A stretch of 64,000 nt of DNA from NCBI RefSeq assembly GCF_036014195.1, contig NZ_CP107918.1:124001-188000 (forward strand), given 5' to 3'. This document shows positions 17,992-29,010 of this stretch, piece after piece; within the stretch, counting starts at the first letter, position 1, and each line of letters begins with the position of its first letter. Under the pieces are notes generated by a model, which was not told the origin of the DNA, ran no database searches, and saw nothing but the letters and a program-made list of their open reading frames with translations. The translations under genes and the position numbers were made by a program. The DNA comes from Streptomyces sp. NBC_00442. GTDB lineage: Bacteria; Actinomycetota; Actinomycetes; Streptomycetales; Streptomycetaceae.

Positions 17992-18738
17992 ATGCTGGGT
18001 CCGCAGTTGTACGACGCGATCGGCGGCGCCTACCCCGCGACACGGTGTACCGAGCCACGGATCGCCGCGCAGATCTGGGACGCGCTCGGGGACGCGCGGA
18101 CGGTGCTGAACGTGGGGGCCGGCACCGGTTTTTACGAGCCCACCGCTCGCGATGTGACCGCGGTGGAGCCGTCGGCGGTCATGCGGGGACAGCGGCCCGC
18201 CGGCTCGGCGCCGTGTGTGGCGGCCGCGGCGGAGAACCTGCCGTTCGAGGACGAGTCCTTCGATGTCGCGATGGCCGTGTCGACCGTTCACCACTGGGGG
18301 GAACCGTTCGCGGGGCTGCGCGAGATGCGGCGCGTGGCCCGCCGCGTGGTGGTGCTGACGTTCGACACCGACGAGCCCCGGTGGCAGGACCGGTTCTGGC
18401 TCACCCGCGACTACCTGCCCGAGTTCGCCGGCGTCCTCGCGGACTTTCCCCCGCTCGCCGCGATGGCCGGCGCGATCGGCGCCCGCGTCGAGCCGGTGCC
18501 CGTCCCGTGGGACTGTGCCGACGGCCTGTTCGAGGCGTACTGGCGCAGGCCGGGGGCGTATCTGGACGATCGCGTGCGCCGTGCGATGTCGGTGTGGACG
18601 AGGGTCGGGCCGAAGGCCGAGGAGCGGGCGGTGCGCAGCCTCGGGGACGACCTCGACTCCGGCCGCTGGGCCGAACGCAACAAGGACCTCGCCGACCTCG
18701 ACGCGGCAGACCTCGGCCTGCGCCTGCTCATCGCTTGA
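17992..18738 (+). CDS. Class I SAM-dependent methyltransferase, fused frame with MerR remnant
   Basis: Methyltransferase of 248 aa. Motif I TVLNVGAGTGFYEP, an acidic end to beta-2 in VTAVEP, motif II-like SFDVAMAVSTVHHW, and the C-terminal domain (RFWLTRDYLPEFAG, DCADGLFEAYWRRP) I associate with a common Streptomyces methyltransferase. ATG 17992 has GGAGGAG nine bases upstream and gives the usual N-terminus, PQLYDAIGGAYPATR. However, the frame is open back to 17782, joining it to the MerR coiled coil, so a deletion probably fused two genes. Substrate unknown. Confidence 0.8.
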   Translation: MLGPQLYDAIGGAYPATRCTEPRIAAQIWDALGDARTVLNVGAGTGFYEPTARDVTAVEPSAVMRGQRPAGSAPCVAAAAENLPFEDESFDVAMAVSTVHHWGEPFAGLREMRRVARRVVVLTFDTDEPRWQDRFWLTRDYLPEFAGVLADFPPLAAMAGAIGARVEPVPVPWDCADGLFEAYWRRPGAYLDDRVRRAMSVWTRVGPKAEERAVRSLGDDLDSGRWAERNKDLADLDAADLGLRLLIA

Positions 18739-18969
18739 CCTCGCCGTGCGACGGTGAGATCGGCGCTGGGGTCGCTGAGGTCGATGTTCCGCACGTCCTG
18801 CCGCGCTGGGCGTACCTGGTCTCGATCGCGCCGAGCGCGGCCACCCTCCGCAGTCGTTGCGGCAGGCCGCCCCCGCCGCGTGAGTACGTGACTCGGATAC
18901 GTAACTGAGTAGGACACCTGAGTAGGACAACGGTGCCGGCGGCCCTGGCCCGGCTGCTGGGATGGCCCC

Positions 18970-19596
18970 ATGACGCCGACCCCGAATCCCCCCTCCGCCC
19001 AGGTCCCCGCTCCCTCCGGTGAGGGCTCCGCTTCACACGGTCTGGGTCCTGCTCTGTGGCTGTCCGGTGCCGCAGCCGCCGTGATTCTGCTGTTCGTCGG
19101 GGTCGCGGAGGGCTGTACGGCCATGTCGGGCGGCTCGGTCCGCTCCGAAGCGCAGTTTCTGGAGCACGTTCGCGATACGCAGGCTGCCGGCGAGGACGTC
19201 GTCCGCTCCCTGGGCGCGATTCCCAGCTCCGTGGTCCTGGACAGGTCCAGCTCCGACGCCTCCTGCAAGGACGACCTCGGCGTCGACGGGGACGACACCG
19301 AACGCGATCAGCCGACCGTCACCTGGGCCCCGGACTTCGGTGACGGCGACGCCGGGTACCGCGCCGCGGTGGTCACCCTCCGCAAGAGGTGGACCGAGCA
19401 GGGGTTGAAGGTGACCACGCGGCCGCAGGCGGATCCCGTGACCGGCAAGGAGACGGGCCTGCAGGAGATCCGCACCACCGATGACGGGGTCACCCTGTCA
19501 CTGAGCCCCGGCCGGCGCACCGGCGAAGGCCTGGTTGTCGCCGACGGCGGCTGCGTGCGACACCACGGCGTCTGGACCGATCAGGACGGGAAGTAG
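18970..19596 (+). CDS. Hypothetical membrane-anchored protein
   Basis: 208 aa, not recognised. Pro/Ser-rich cytoplasmic N-terminus (1-24), a single transmembrane helix (about 27-47, LWLSGAAAAVILLFVGVA), then a mostly charged extracytoplasmic domain with two Cys (DASCKDD and GGCVRHH) that could pair. The ATG at 18970 lacks a good ribosome site. It stands alone between the methyltransferase and a convergent dehydratase gene. Confidence 0.65.
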   Translation: MTPTPNPPSAQVPAPSGEGSASHGLGPALWLSGAAAAVILLFVGVAEGCTAMSGGSVRSEAQFLEHVRDTQAAGEDVVRSLGAIPSSVVLDRSSSDASCKDDLGVDGDDTERDQPTVTWAPDFGDGDAGYRAAVVTLRKRWTEQGLKVTTRPQADPVTGKETGLQEIRTTDDGVTLSLSPGRRTGEGLVVADGGCVRHHGVWTDQDGK

Positions 19597-19617
19597 CACG
19601 AGGCGTACGCGGCGCGG

Positions 19618-20595
19618 TCAGCGCAGCCCGAAGCGTTCGGTCCAGACGGCGACGTCGGCGGGGGTCGTGTTGCCGCCGCACACCACCAGGCCGAGCCTGG
19701 CATCCGCGCCGACGCGTTCCAGTACCTGGCGTGCCGCGGGAAGCAGGCAGCCTGCGGCGGGCTCGGCCCAGACCTTCGCGTGGTCGGCCAGATCGAGGGT
19801 TCCCTGGACCGCCTCGGCGTCGGTCACTGTCAGGACGTCGGTGACCAGCGCCGAGACGTGCTCGTAGGTGAGCCGCGAGGCGCTGGGGGCACTCAGCGTC
19901 GAGACGATCGAGGACAGTTGGACCGGTACGGGCCCACCGGAGGCCAGGGCCTCCGACATCGCGCGTGCGCCTTCGGTCTCCACGCCCCAGACGCGTACGC
20001 CGGGGCGACGCGCGTGCAGGGCGGTGGCGACGCCGGAAATCAGGGCTCCGCCGCCGATGCTGACGAGTACGTCGGTGAACTGCCCGGCGTCTTCCGCGAA
20101 TTCCAGACCGACCGTGCCCTGGGCCGCGATGACGACGGGGTCGTCGAAGGGGTGGACCAGGGTGAGCCCCTTGGTCCGTAGCTCTTCCACGAGGGCGAAC
20201 GCGTCGGCCATGGTGTCGGCGAGGATGACGCTCGCCCCGGCGGCCTCGGCGATTTCCACGGCGCGGCCGGGGGCGGACCGGGGCATGACGACGGTCGCCC
20301 GGATGTCCAGCGCGCCGGCCATGACTGCCACGGCGATGCCGTGGTTGCCGCCGCTCACCGCTGCGACCCCGGCGGCGCGTTCGGCGTCACCGAGGGAAAG
20401 CAACTTCGCCGTCGCGCCCCGCGCTTTGAAGGAGCCTGTGCGTTGCAGGAGTTCCAGTTTCGCGGTGACCGGCGCACCCAGGAGCGCGGAAAGACCCGGG
20501 CTTGTCACCGTCGGGGTCCTGATGACATGCCCGGCGATCCGCTCGGCCGCGGCTTCCACGTCCGCGACAGTGATCAGCACATTCGCCTCCGTCAT
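19618..20595 (-). CDS. PLP-dependent threonine/serine dehydratase-like enzyme
   Basis: Fold-type II PLP enzyme of 325 aa without an ACT regulatory domain, so a catabolic-type threonine/serine dehydratase or serine racemase. PLP Lys is K57 in RTGSFKARGA; SGGNHG binds the substrate carboxylate; SIGGGALISG is the phosphate-binding glycine loop; VVCGGNT is near the C-terminus. It would deaminate Thr or Ser to a 2-oxo acid and ammonia. ATG at 20595 opens the fold (MTEANVLITVADV); no clear ribosome site. Confidence 0.88.
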   Translation of the reverse strand: MTEANVLITVADVEAAAERIAGHVIRTPTVTSPGLSALLGAPVTAKLELLQRTGSFKARGATAKLLSLGDAERAAGVAAVSGGNHGIAVAVMAGALDIRATVVMPRSAPGRAVEIAEAAGASVILADTMADAFALVEELRTKGLTLVHPFDDPVVIAAQGTVGLEFAEDAGQFTDVLVSIGGGALISGVATALHARRPGVRVWGVETEGARAMSEALASGGPVPVQLSSIVSTLSAPSASRLTYEHVSALVTDVLTVTDAEAVQGTLDLADHAKVWAEPAAGCLLPAARQVLERVGADARLGLVVCGGNTTPADVAVWTERFGLR

Positions 20596-20949
20596 AGGAA
20601 TCACATGAATTCGAGCGCCGCCCGCGCCGGTTGCCGCGTCCGGGCCGGATCGTCCACGACAGCGGGCGGCAGGGCGGCATCCGTACGGCATCGGCAGCGC
20701 GGTGACCGGCCGCGCGACAGTCCGGTCATCCTACGTCGGCCCCTGTGGGCCGCCGCGCGGCCGCGGAACCCCCGCCGCGCACCGTCCGGCGCGGTGCGGC
20801 CGCTGAGCGACCCGCCGGGGCTGGTCCGCGCGGGCGCGGTACGCCAACCGCGGCTGCGCCCCCGCGTCCTCGCGGGGGCTGCCGCACGACCGGGACACGG
20901 CCGACGTGGCGGTCACCTTCCCGGCGATCCCGGGCCGGGGCGGTGCGGG
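20596..20949. other. Gene-free, very GC-rich region
   Basis: About 350 bases between two minus-strand genes. Long frames exist in several phases but all are Arg/Pro/Ala-rich, as expected of extreme GC content, and none resembles a family. It contains one strong hairpin, annotated separately. Confidence 0.5.
20858..20879. terminator. Hairpin terminator of the small zinc-binding-like gene
   Basis: Perfect nine-base stem GCCCCCGCG/CGCGGGGGC with a four-base loop, about 75 bases past the stop of the minus-strand gene ending at 20950. No T run, as is usual in Streptomyces. Confidence 0.6.
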
Positions 20950-21138
20950 TCAGGCAGGCTCGACTGTTTGCACGAGGCGTTGGAAGACAGTCATGCAAGG
21001 CAGGCAGTGGTGGTCGGTCTCCTTGTTCTCCGCAGGCTCGAAGGGTTGACCACACAGGGTGGTCCGCTGGTTGTGGGCGACGACGTGCCACACCTGATGG
21101 GCACCGGTGACGGCTGCGCCGACGTGCATTTCGTACAT
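20950..21138 (-). CDS. Small protein with Cys/His putative zinc site
   Basis: 62 aa. Contains WHVVAHNQRTTLCGQPFEP and HHCLPCMTVF, giving a C...H-H-C-x-x-C arrangement that could hold one zinc ion. I have seen such short proteins repeatedly in Streptomyces genomes, always without known function. The start is well defined: AAGGAGG lies five bases before the ATG. The upstream frame to 21225 is not supported. Confidence 0.7.
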   Translation of the reverse strand: MYEMHVGAAVTGAHQVWHVVAHNQRTTLCGQPFEPAENKETDHHCLPCMTVFQRLVQTVEPA

Positions 21139-21357
21139 GGCGGCCTCCTTGAAGTGGCAGCACTCCAGAGCACCACGGGCGCCCCGGCCCGGCCCCGATG
21201 AACAGGCATTCGGGTGAACGTCCACCCCAGGCGCGCTCTGCGGCGCGTACCAGAGGGCGCCCCGGAAGGGACCGGACGGCCGGAAGCTCCGGACCGCCCC
21301 GACGGGCGGAGCACGCGGGCCGGCCTCCCTCGGGGCGGCCTCTCCCGCCTGTCTCGC

Positions 21358-23354
<1,997 letters not shown>

Positions 23355-23424
23355 CGCATTCCCGCGAGACGTCCAGCGGGGCCCGTCGGCGTTGTCCGGC
23401 GAGTCCCGCCCGGTCGTCCGGCGC

Positions 23425-23460
23425 GGGCCCGACGGGTGTCCGGCGGCACCCGTCGGGCCC
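23425..23460. terminator. Hairpin terminator after gdhA
   Basis: Perfect 14-base stem, GGGCCCGACGGGTG and its complement, with an eight-base loop, 70 bases past the gdhA stop. No T tract. Confidence 0.75.
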
Positions 23461-23479
23461 GCCAGGCGGATGGCGGCGC

Positions 23480-23755
23480 GATCTCGCCCGGCCGGTGGGC
23501 AGCGCGTTGTCGGCGTCGTCGTGCATCTCGACGGTGCAGCGGGTGGGACAGCAGCGTCTGGAGCGTGCTGGAGACGAGCGTGGCCCGTTGGATGCGGTGG
23601 CGCTGCACGGGGCCGAGCCGCTCCTCGGGGTCGAACCAGCTTTGCGGCACAGTGAGTTGAGGGCTTGTCGACTGCCAGCCCGCCAGGATCACGATCAGCC
23701 CGTAGGCATGCCCGTAGGCATGAGGGAGGGGCAGCGGGACGAGGGTGCGGGTCAT
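23480..23755 (-). pseudogene. Decayed fragment of an acyl-CoA synthetase (AMP-forming)
   Basis: The minus-strand frame from 23755 reads MTRTLVPLPLPHAYG ... LIVILAG, then PQLTVPQSWFDPEE and RATLVSSTLQTLLSHPL, the middle of an AMP-forming acyl-CoA ligase (compare LPLSHAYGL and WFDP...QRATLVPSML in intact enzymes). A second piece in a shifted frame, VEMHDDADNALPTGRA, belongs further downstream in such enzymes. An internal deletion and a frameshift separate them, and a 12-base unit, CCCGTAGGCATG, is duplicated at 23699-23722, giving HAYGHAYG. Both ends of the gene are missing. This fills most of the gap between gdhA and the monooxygenase. Confidence 0.7.
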
Positions 23756-23878
23756 CCGCTGTCTGCTCGCCGAACGCGACCTGACGCGGGCCCTGTCCGG
23801 ACACGCCACGCCCGGCATGCTCGGCGGGGAGATCCTCGCGGAGACCTGACCGAACGCGTCGGGGGCAGCCGCGTCGGC

Positions 23879-25057
23879 TCAGCGGGCTTCTTGGGGGGCG
23901 GCCAGGGCGGCGTCTTGGGGGGCTTCTTGGGCAGCGAAGTCGGGGAGGCCGGTGGAGAGCAGCTCTTCGGCGCCGTGGTCCAGGAGCCGCTGAATGTCGG
24001 TGGAGCGGGGCAGCATCGTCTTCTCGTAGACGCGGACGGCCTCGGCGACGCCGTCGCTGTCGGACAGGGCGAGGGCGAGTTCGCATGCGTCGAGCAGGGC
24101 GAGGTTGACGCCGCCGCCGAGCGGGGGCATGAGGTGGGCGGCGTCGCCGAGGAGGGTGACGGTGGGGTTGTGTTCCCAAGTGTGCGGAACGGGAAGGGCG
24201 TTGATGGGGCGGTCGACGTAGACGCCGTCGTTGTCGGTGATGAGCCTGCGCAGAGCCGGTGACCAGTCCCGGTACTGCTCGAGGAGGTGGGCGCGGACGG
24301 CCTCGGTGTCCTGGACGGTCAGGCCGCTCGCGGCGATCCAGTCGGCGGGGACGCGCTGGATGACGTACACGCGGATGTGGTCACCGCTGTTGCGCTGGGC
24401 GAACAGGCCGCGTTCGCCGTCGGCCGCGGCGGCGCCGCCCTGACCGACAAGTGCGGCGACCTCGTGGTGACGGCTCTCGACGTCGTGGAACCATCCTTCG
24501 AGGAAGCTGACGCCGGTGTATTCGGGGAGGGCCGGGGAAACCGCGCGGCGCACCGTCGACCAGGCGCCGTCGGCGCCGATGACGAGGTCGGCTTCGATGG
24601 CGCTGGCGTCGTCGAAGCGCAGCCGACGGGGGCCTTCCGCGGAGCCGTCGACGGACCGCAGGGTGTGGCCCCAGCGGACGGTGCCGGGTTCGAGCGAGTT
24701 CAGCAGCAGGTCGCGGAGGTCACCGCGGTCGATCTCCGGCTTGAAGCGTTCGCCCTCGTCGGGGGTGTGGCGGAAGAGGATCGTGCCCGCGGGGTCCAGC
24801 TGGCGCATCTCCTGCCCCTCGGGGCGGCAGATGCGGAAGAACTCCTCCAGGAGCCCGGCCTCGCGCAGGGCGATCTGGCCGTTGTCCTCGTGCAGGTCCA
24901 GGGTCCCGCCCTGGTCCCGGGCGCCGGGACCGCTGTCGCGGTCGTACACAGTGACGGCGATGCCGTGGCGCTGGAGAATGCGGGCGCAGGTCAGACCGCC
25001 TGGGCCGGCTCCGATGATCGCGATGCGGGGTGCGGGCGCGGTGGGAGTGGTGTTCAT
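23879..25057 (-). CDS. FAD-dependent aromatic-ring monooxygenase (TetX-like)
   Basis: Class A flavoprotein monooxygenase of 392 aa. N-terminal FAD motif IAIIGAGPGGLTCARIL, middle DLVIGADGAWSTVR (DG motif) and LLGDAAHLMPPLGGGVNLALLDA (GD motif). TetX-like enzymes hydroxylate tetracyclines or aromatic polyketides using NADPH and O2. The C-terminus ends in a degenerate Ala/Gln/Glu/Pro repeat. It lies 56 bases downstream of an MFS gene on the same strand, with a TetR regulator divergent from both: an inducible modification-plus-efflux cassette. A paralogue is at 39155. Confidence 0.9.
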   Translation of the reverse strand: MNTTPTAPAPRIAIIGAGPGGLTCARILQRHGIAVTVYDRDSGPGARDQGGTLDLHEDNGQIALREAGLLEEFFRICRPEGQEMRQLDPAGTILFRHTPDEGERFKPEIDRGDLRDLLLNSLEPGTVRWGHTLRSVDGSAEGPRRLRFDDASAIEADLVIGADGAWSTVRRAVSPALPEYTGVSFLEGWFHDVESRHHEVAALVGQGGAAAADGERGLFAQRNSGDHIRVYVIQRVPADWIAASGLTVQDTEAVRAHLLEQYRDWSPALRRLITDNDGVYVDRPINALPVPHTWEHNPTVTLLGDAAHLMPPLGGGVNLALLDACELALALSDSDGVAEAVRVYEKTMLPRSTDIQRLLDHGAEELLSTGLPDFAAQEAPQDAALAAPQEAR

Positions 25058-25113
25058 GGTGGTGCTCCTTTCGCAGGGTCCGGCAGTGCTGCCGGACCCT
25101 ACGGGCGTGGGTG

Positions 25114-26679
25114 TCAGCGGCCGGGGGCGACGGGGGCCTTCCCGGAGATCTCGGAGGGCTCGCGGCCATCGGCGGGCGCCGGCGGGCCTGCCTTCTTCAG
25201 CGGGACTTCGATGACGAAGAGCGCGGCGGCGAAGGCGAGGGCGCAGACGAGCGCGGCGGTGAGGAAGATGTGACCGGTGCCGTCCGTGACCGCGGTGAGG
25301 TAGGCATCCTTGGCTCCGGCGGGAAGGTGTCGCAGCGCGTCCGGGCCGGGGTCGCCGCCGGCCGGGAGGGCGGGCCGGACGGCACGGGTGAACAGCGAGC
25401 CGAACACCGCGACTCCGAGGGACCCGCCCAGGCTGCGGAAGAGGTTGACCGAGCTCATGGCCGCGCCCATGTCGCGCAGGGAGACGCTGTTCTGGGCGAT
25501 GGTGCCGGCCATCTGCATCGTGAAGCCGAGGCCGATGCCGACGAGGACCATGTACAGGCCGGTGAGCAGGTACGAGGTGTGGACGTCCATGGTGGCCAGC
25601 AGGCCGAGCCCGGCGACCAGGAACAGGGTGCCGACGACGGGGAAGACCTTGTACTTCCCCGTGGCGGACATGACCTTTCCGGCGAGGGTCGAGACGATCA
25701 CGACGGGGATCATCATCGGCAGCATCAGCAGGCCGGAATTGGTCGCCGATGCTCCCTGGACCGTCTGCTGATACAGCGGCAGGTAGAGGCCCGCGCCGAA
25801 CAGGACCACACCCGCGGCGAGGATCATGACCATGGCGAGCGGGTAGTTCCGGTGTCCCGTGAACACGCTCAGCGGGAGCAGAGGCTCATCGACGCGCTTC
25901 TCGACGAAGACGAACAGGGCCACACTCACGGCCACGACCGCGCCCAGCGACAGGATCTGCCAGGAGCCCCAGGCGTAGGTGCTGCCCGCCCACGTGGCGG
26001 CCAGGACGATCGCGGTGATGGACAGGGTCAGCAGCGCGATGCCCGCCCAGTCGATCTTCGCCCGGATGCGCTGGGCGGGCAGGTGCAGTTTCAGTCCCAG
26101 CCACACCAGGGCGGCCAGACCGAGCGGCAGGTTGATGTAGAAGGCCCAGCGCCAGTCGAAGTGGCCGGTGACGAACCCGCCGAGGAGCGGGCCGCCGATG
26201 GTGCCGATCGCCATGACGGAGGCGGTCATGCCCTGGTACTTGCCGCGCTCGCGCGGCGGGACGAGGGCGCCGATCAGCGCGAAGGCGCCCGCGCCGATGC
26301 CGCCGGCGCCGATGCCCTGCACGACGCGGAACGCGATCAGCTCGCCCATCGACTGCGCGGCTCCGCACAGGGCGGACCCGGCGATGAACACGGCGATCGA
26401 GGCCAGGTAGAGGGACTTGCGACCGAAGAGGTCGCCGCATTTGCCCCAGATCGGCGTGGTGACGGCGGTGACGAGCGTGTAGGCGGTGACGACCCAGGAG
26501 ATGTGCTCCAGGCCGCCGAGGTCGCCGACGATCGTCGGCATCGCGGTGCTGACGACCATGTTGTCGAGCATCGACAGCAGCATCGCGAGCATGACGCCGA
26601 GCAGTACCCAGCGCACGTTTTTCGGTACGGCCGGTACGGCCGTGGGGCCTGCGGAAGGCAGGGAGGCGGTCGTGGGCAT
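25114..26679 (-). CDS. DHA2-family MFS drug transporter, 14 TM
   Basis: Proton-driven efflux pump of 521 aa with about 14 helices. Motif A appears as GKCGDLFGRKSLYL after TM2; motif C-like GTIGGPLLGGFV in TM5; DNMVVSTAMPTIVGDL in TM1 carries the motif D1 typical of DHA2 pumps (LDxTVVNVALP family pattern). Divergent from the TetR regulator at 26831 with a 151-base gap; expected to be repressed by it and co-transcribed with the downstream monooxygenase. Confidence 0.93.
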   Translation of the reverse strand: MPTTASLPSAGPTAVPAVPKNVRWVLLGVMLAMLLSMLDNMVVSTAMPTIVGDLGGLEHISWVVTAYTLVTAVTTPIWGKCGDLFGRKSLYLASIAVFIAGSALCGAAQSMGELIAFRVVQGIGAGGIGAGAFALIGALVPPRERGKYQGMTASVMAIGTIGGPLLGGFVTGHFDWRWAFYINLPLGLAALVWLGLKLHLPAQRIRAKIDWAGIALLTLSITAIVLAATWAGSTYAWGSWQILSLGAVVAVSVALFVFVEKRVDEPLLPLSVFTGHRNYPLAMVMILAAGVVLFGAGLYLPLYQQTVQGASATNSGLLMLPMMIPVVIVSTLAGKVMSATGKYKVFPVVGTLFLVAGLGLLATMDVHTSYLLTGLYMVLVGIGLGFTMQMAGTIAQNSVSLRDMGAAMSSVNLFRSLGGSLGVAVFGSLFTRAVRPALPAGGDPGPDALRHLPAGAKDAYLTAVTDGTGHIFLTAALVCALAFAAALFVIEVPLKKAGPPAPADGREPSEISGKAPVAPGR

Positions 26680-26782
26680 GGCCGATCACCCCTTTCGGGC
26701 GTGAGAGGGAAGACAGAGGGGCGGGTCCCGGATCCTGCCCGGTGCCCGCCTCCCCAGAAAAGCACAACGGATTAATAAGTGC

Positions 26783-26824
26783 AACAGTTCACCTTTTTCA
26801 TCGACACAACCAGAGAGGTAGGGT
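26783..26824 (+). promoter_or_regulatory. TetR promoter and shared AACAGTTC operator candidate
   Basis: AACAGTTC at 26783-26790 recurs in inverted form upstream of the paralogous TetR at 38.8 kb. TTTTCA (26795-26800), 18 bases, then TAGGGT (26819-26824) makes a plausible promoter whose start would be the A of the TetR ATG six bases on, a leaderless transcript. Confidence 0.45.
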
Positions 26825-26830
26825 GGAGGC

Positions 26831-27445
26831 ATGCCCGAGAAAGAGACCTCCCTCGCACCGGTCGCGCCCGTGGGGCGGCGCGAGCGGAAGAAGGCCGCCA
26901 CCCGCCAGGCCATCGCGGACGCAGCGCTGCGCCTGTTCCTGGAGCGCGGGTACGACGACGTCGGCATCCGCGAGATCGCGGACGCCGCCGATGTCTCCAC
27001 GACCACGCTCTTCAAGCACTTCCCGGTCAAGGAGGCCCTCGTCTTCGACGAGGAGGCCGACAAGGAAGCCGGATTGCTGGCCGCGGTGCGCGACCGGCCC
27101 GAAGGCCGGTCGATCCCCGCGGCCCTGCGCGAGCACGCACTGAGCACCCGCATGGCGGCGATCCACGCCGATCCGCGCTTCAGCGAATTCTTCGCGCTGA
27201 TCAACAGCACCCCGGCACTGCGCGACTACCAGCAGGCCATGTGGCTGCGCCACACCGACGCTCTGGCCCGCGCCATCCAGGAGGAATCCGGGCTGCCCCA
27301 AGACGATCCCGCCTGCAGGGCCCTGGCCCACTTCGCCCTCGAAGCGCCCCGCGCCGCCCGCGGCCACGACGATTCCCGTGAAGCCGTCGTCCGCGCCTTC
27401 GACCTGCTCGAAAACGGCTGGGCCGCGCTCCAACCGGACCGGTGA
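26831..27445 (+). CDS. TetR-family repressor of the MFS/monooxygenase cassette
   Basis: TetR regulator of 204 aa. DNA-binding helices at about 20-65: RQAIADAALRLFLERGYDDV, then IREIADAADVSTTTLFKHFP. The ligand domain follows (EALVFDEEADKE onward). It shares long identical stretches with the TetR at 38189-38824 (RGYDDVGIREIA, KEALVFD, MWLRH), so they are paralogues and may recognise similar sites. No Shine-Dalgarno at proper spacing; likely leaderless. Followed by a strong hairpin. Confidence 0.93.
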   Translation: MPEKETSLAPVAPVGRRERKKAATRQAIADAALRLFLERGYDDVGIREIADAADVSTTTLFKHFPVKEALVFDEEADKEAGLLAAVRDRPEGRSIPAALREHALSTRMAAIHADPRFSEFFALINSTPALRDYQQAMWLRHTDALARAIQEESGLPQDDPACRALAHFALEAPRAARGHDDSREAVVRAFDLLENGWAALQPDR

Positions 27446-27464
27446 GGCGGGCGGCGGGAGTCGT

Positions 27465-27499
27465 CCGGCCGTGGCCGGTCACCCTGCGGCCACGGCCGG
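27465..27499. terminator. Hairpin terminator after the TetR gene
   Basis: Perfect 12-base stem CCGGCCGTGGCC/GGCCACGGCCGG with an 11-base loop, 20 bases past the TetR stop, followed by GGAAAACAC. Confidence 0.75.
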
Positions 27500-27577
27500 G
27501 GAAAACACGGAGGGAGCGCGGCGTGTGCCGGACTGCCTCTGACGATGCCGACGGTGCACGCGTCGCGCACCTGGGCG

Positions 27578-27880
27578 TCACTCACTGGCGGCCAGCAGTT
27601 CGTACTGAGCCCTGCGAGCCTCCAGGAGAACCTGCGCCGCCACCGACTTGTCCGTGTCGGAACCGGTCGCGGCGACCTGGCCGATCGCGGTGCCGAGCTG
27701 ATGGACGCCGTCACCCAGCAGTACATGGACGGCCGGTACGGCTGCGTCCACGCCGCCCCGGGGCCGGGCGTACGGGGCGACCGTGCGCCGCGCGTCGCCA
27801 TGGGTTTCGGGCCGCTCCAGCAGCGCAACTGCACCGCGCGAAGCGGTAGTTACCGGGCGCGATGCGCCCAGGGGCGCCGC
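27578..27880 (-). pseudogene. Possible C-terminal gene remnant, no start
   Basis: Within the 630-base gap at 27446-28073, one minus-strand frame ending in TGA at 27578 looks protein-like near its end: VHVLLGDGVHQLGTAIGQV, then KSVAAQVLLEARRAQYELLA. Third positions are mostly G/C. Upstream (past about 27880) it dissolves into Arg/Gly/Pro-rich sequence with no start codon or ribosome site. It may be the decayed tail of a gene; I cannot name a family. The rest of the gap holds only the TetR terminator and no other gene. Confidence 0.25.
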
Positions 27881-28073
27881 GGACGCAATGCCGGGGCCGC
27901 GCCCCGCGCCCCTTCGACGGCCGCGCGGACGTCCGCGCGGACGGAGCCTCTGCCGCCCCGGCCCGGGACGGATCCGGCCTTCCGGCGCTCGGGAGCGGGG
28001 CGCGGGGCGCGGGGCGGAACCGGCCTTCCGGTGCTTGGGGACGGACTCGAATCGCTCGCGTCATGATGGGGCC

Positions 28074-28901
28074 ATGACGCACACCGCTCGCCGCATGTTC
28101 GAGCTCCTGGAACCCGTCTGCCTGGTCACCTACTGCGCCGACGAGTGCAACCAGGAGCTGGCCGCGCTCGGCCACCCCACCTACTGGGACGGCTACTTCG
28201 CCAGCCGCGCGGCGCCCCTGGGGCGGGTGCCGGCGCAGGTCGTGCACGCGGCCTTCTACAACTTCGCCGAAGGTGAGGCCGCGCGGCACATCCCGCGCGC
28301 GTGGGAGACGATCCCGCCCGAGGCGTCCGTCGCCGCGCGGGAGCGTGGCAGCGCGGCATCCCTGCGCAGGATCCTCGGCGAGCGGCTGGCCGGCTCCCCC
28401 GGTCTCGTACGCGCCGCGGACCTCACCGCGAAAGCCGCGACGAGCGCGCCCACGGAAGGTCGGGTGATGTACGCCGGGATGCGCACCATCGCGGTGCCGG
28501 GCGATCCGGTCGCCCGGCTGTGGCATTGCGCGACCATGCTGCGCGAGCACCGCGGTGACGGCCACGTCGCCGCTCTCGTCGGCGCACGCATCGGCGGCAC
28601 CGAGGCCCACGTTCTCTCCGCACTGGCGCAGGGCATCCACCCGCCGCAATCGTTCGGCCGCATCCATCACCTGCCCGAGGAACGGCTGGCCGCGGTCATG
28701 AACGGCTTGTACGAGCGCGGACTCGTCGACACCGACGGCCGGTTCACCGATGCCGGCCGCCGGACACGGCAACGCATCGAGGCCCTGACCGATGAGCTCG
28801 CCGCCCCACCCTACGACGCGCTGTCCCCCGCGGAACTCGACGAGCTGATCAGGGAACTCGAACCGATCACCGCGACGCTCGTGGCCGCGGGGTCGCAGTG
28901 A
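28074..28901 (+). CDS. SCO6745-family protein (HTH-like, uncharacterised)
   Basis: 275 aa, matching an actinobacterial family I know as SCO6745-like: starts MTHTARRMFELLEPVCLVTYCADECNQELA with the conserved region LGHPTYWDGYFASRAAPLG, and ends in a winged-helix-like tail (LPEERLAAVMNGLYERGLVD, FTDAGRRTRQRIEALTDELA). The tail suggests nucleic-acid or regulatory function, but none is established. ATG 28074 is favoured by that N-terminus; the longer upstream frame is low complexity. A CATGAT box lies six bases before the ATG. Confidence 0.8.
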   Translation: MTHTARRMFELLEPVCLVTYCADECNQELAALGHPTYWDGYFASRAAPLGRVPAQVVHAAFYNFAEGEAARHIPRAWETIPPEASVAARERGSAASLRRILGERLAGSPGLVRAADLTAKAATSAPTEGRVMYAGMRTIAVPGDPVARLWHCATMLREHRGDGHVAALVGARIGGTEAHVLSALAQGIHPPQSFGRIHHLPEERLAAVMNGLYERGLVDTDGRFTDAGRRTRQRIEALTDELAAPPYDALSPAELDELIRELEPITATLVAAGSQ

Positions 28902-29010
28902 CGCGATCGGCCGTCGCGCCGACGCGGGGCAAGCGGCAAGCGCTCCCTCTGCCGAGGGGGCAGGACCCCCGACGGCCCGGCCGGCGCACAGCGGGCGTGA
29001 CCTCGACGGG

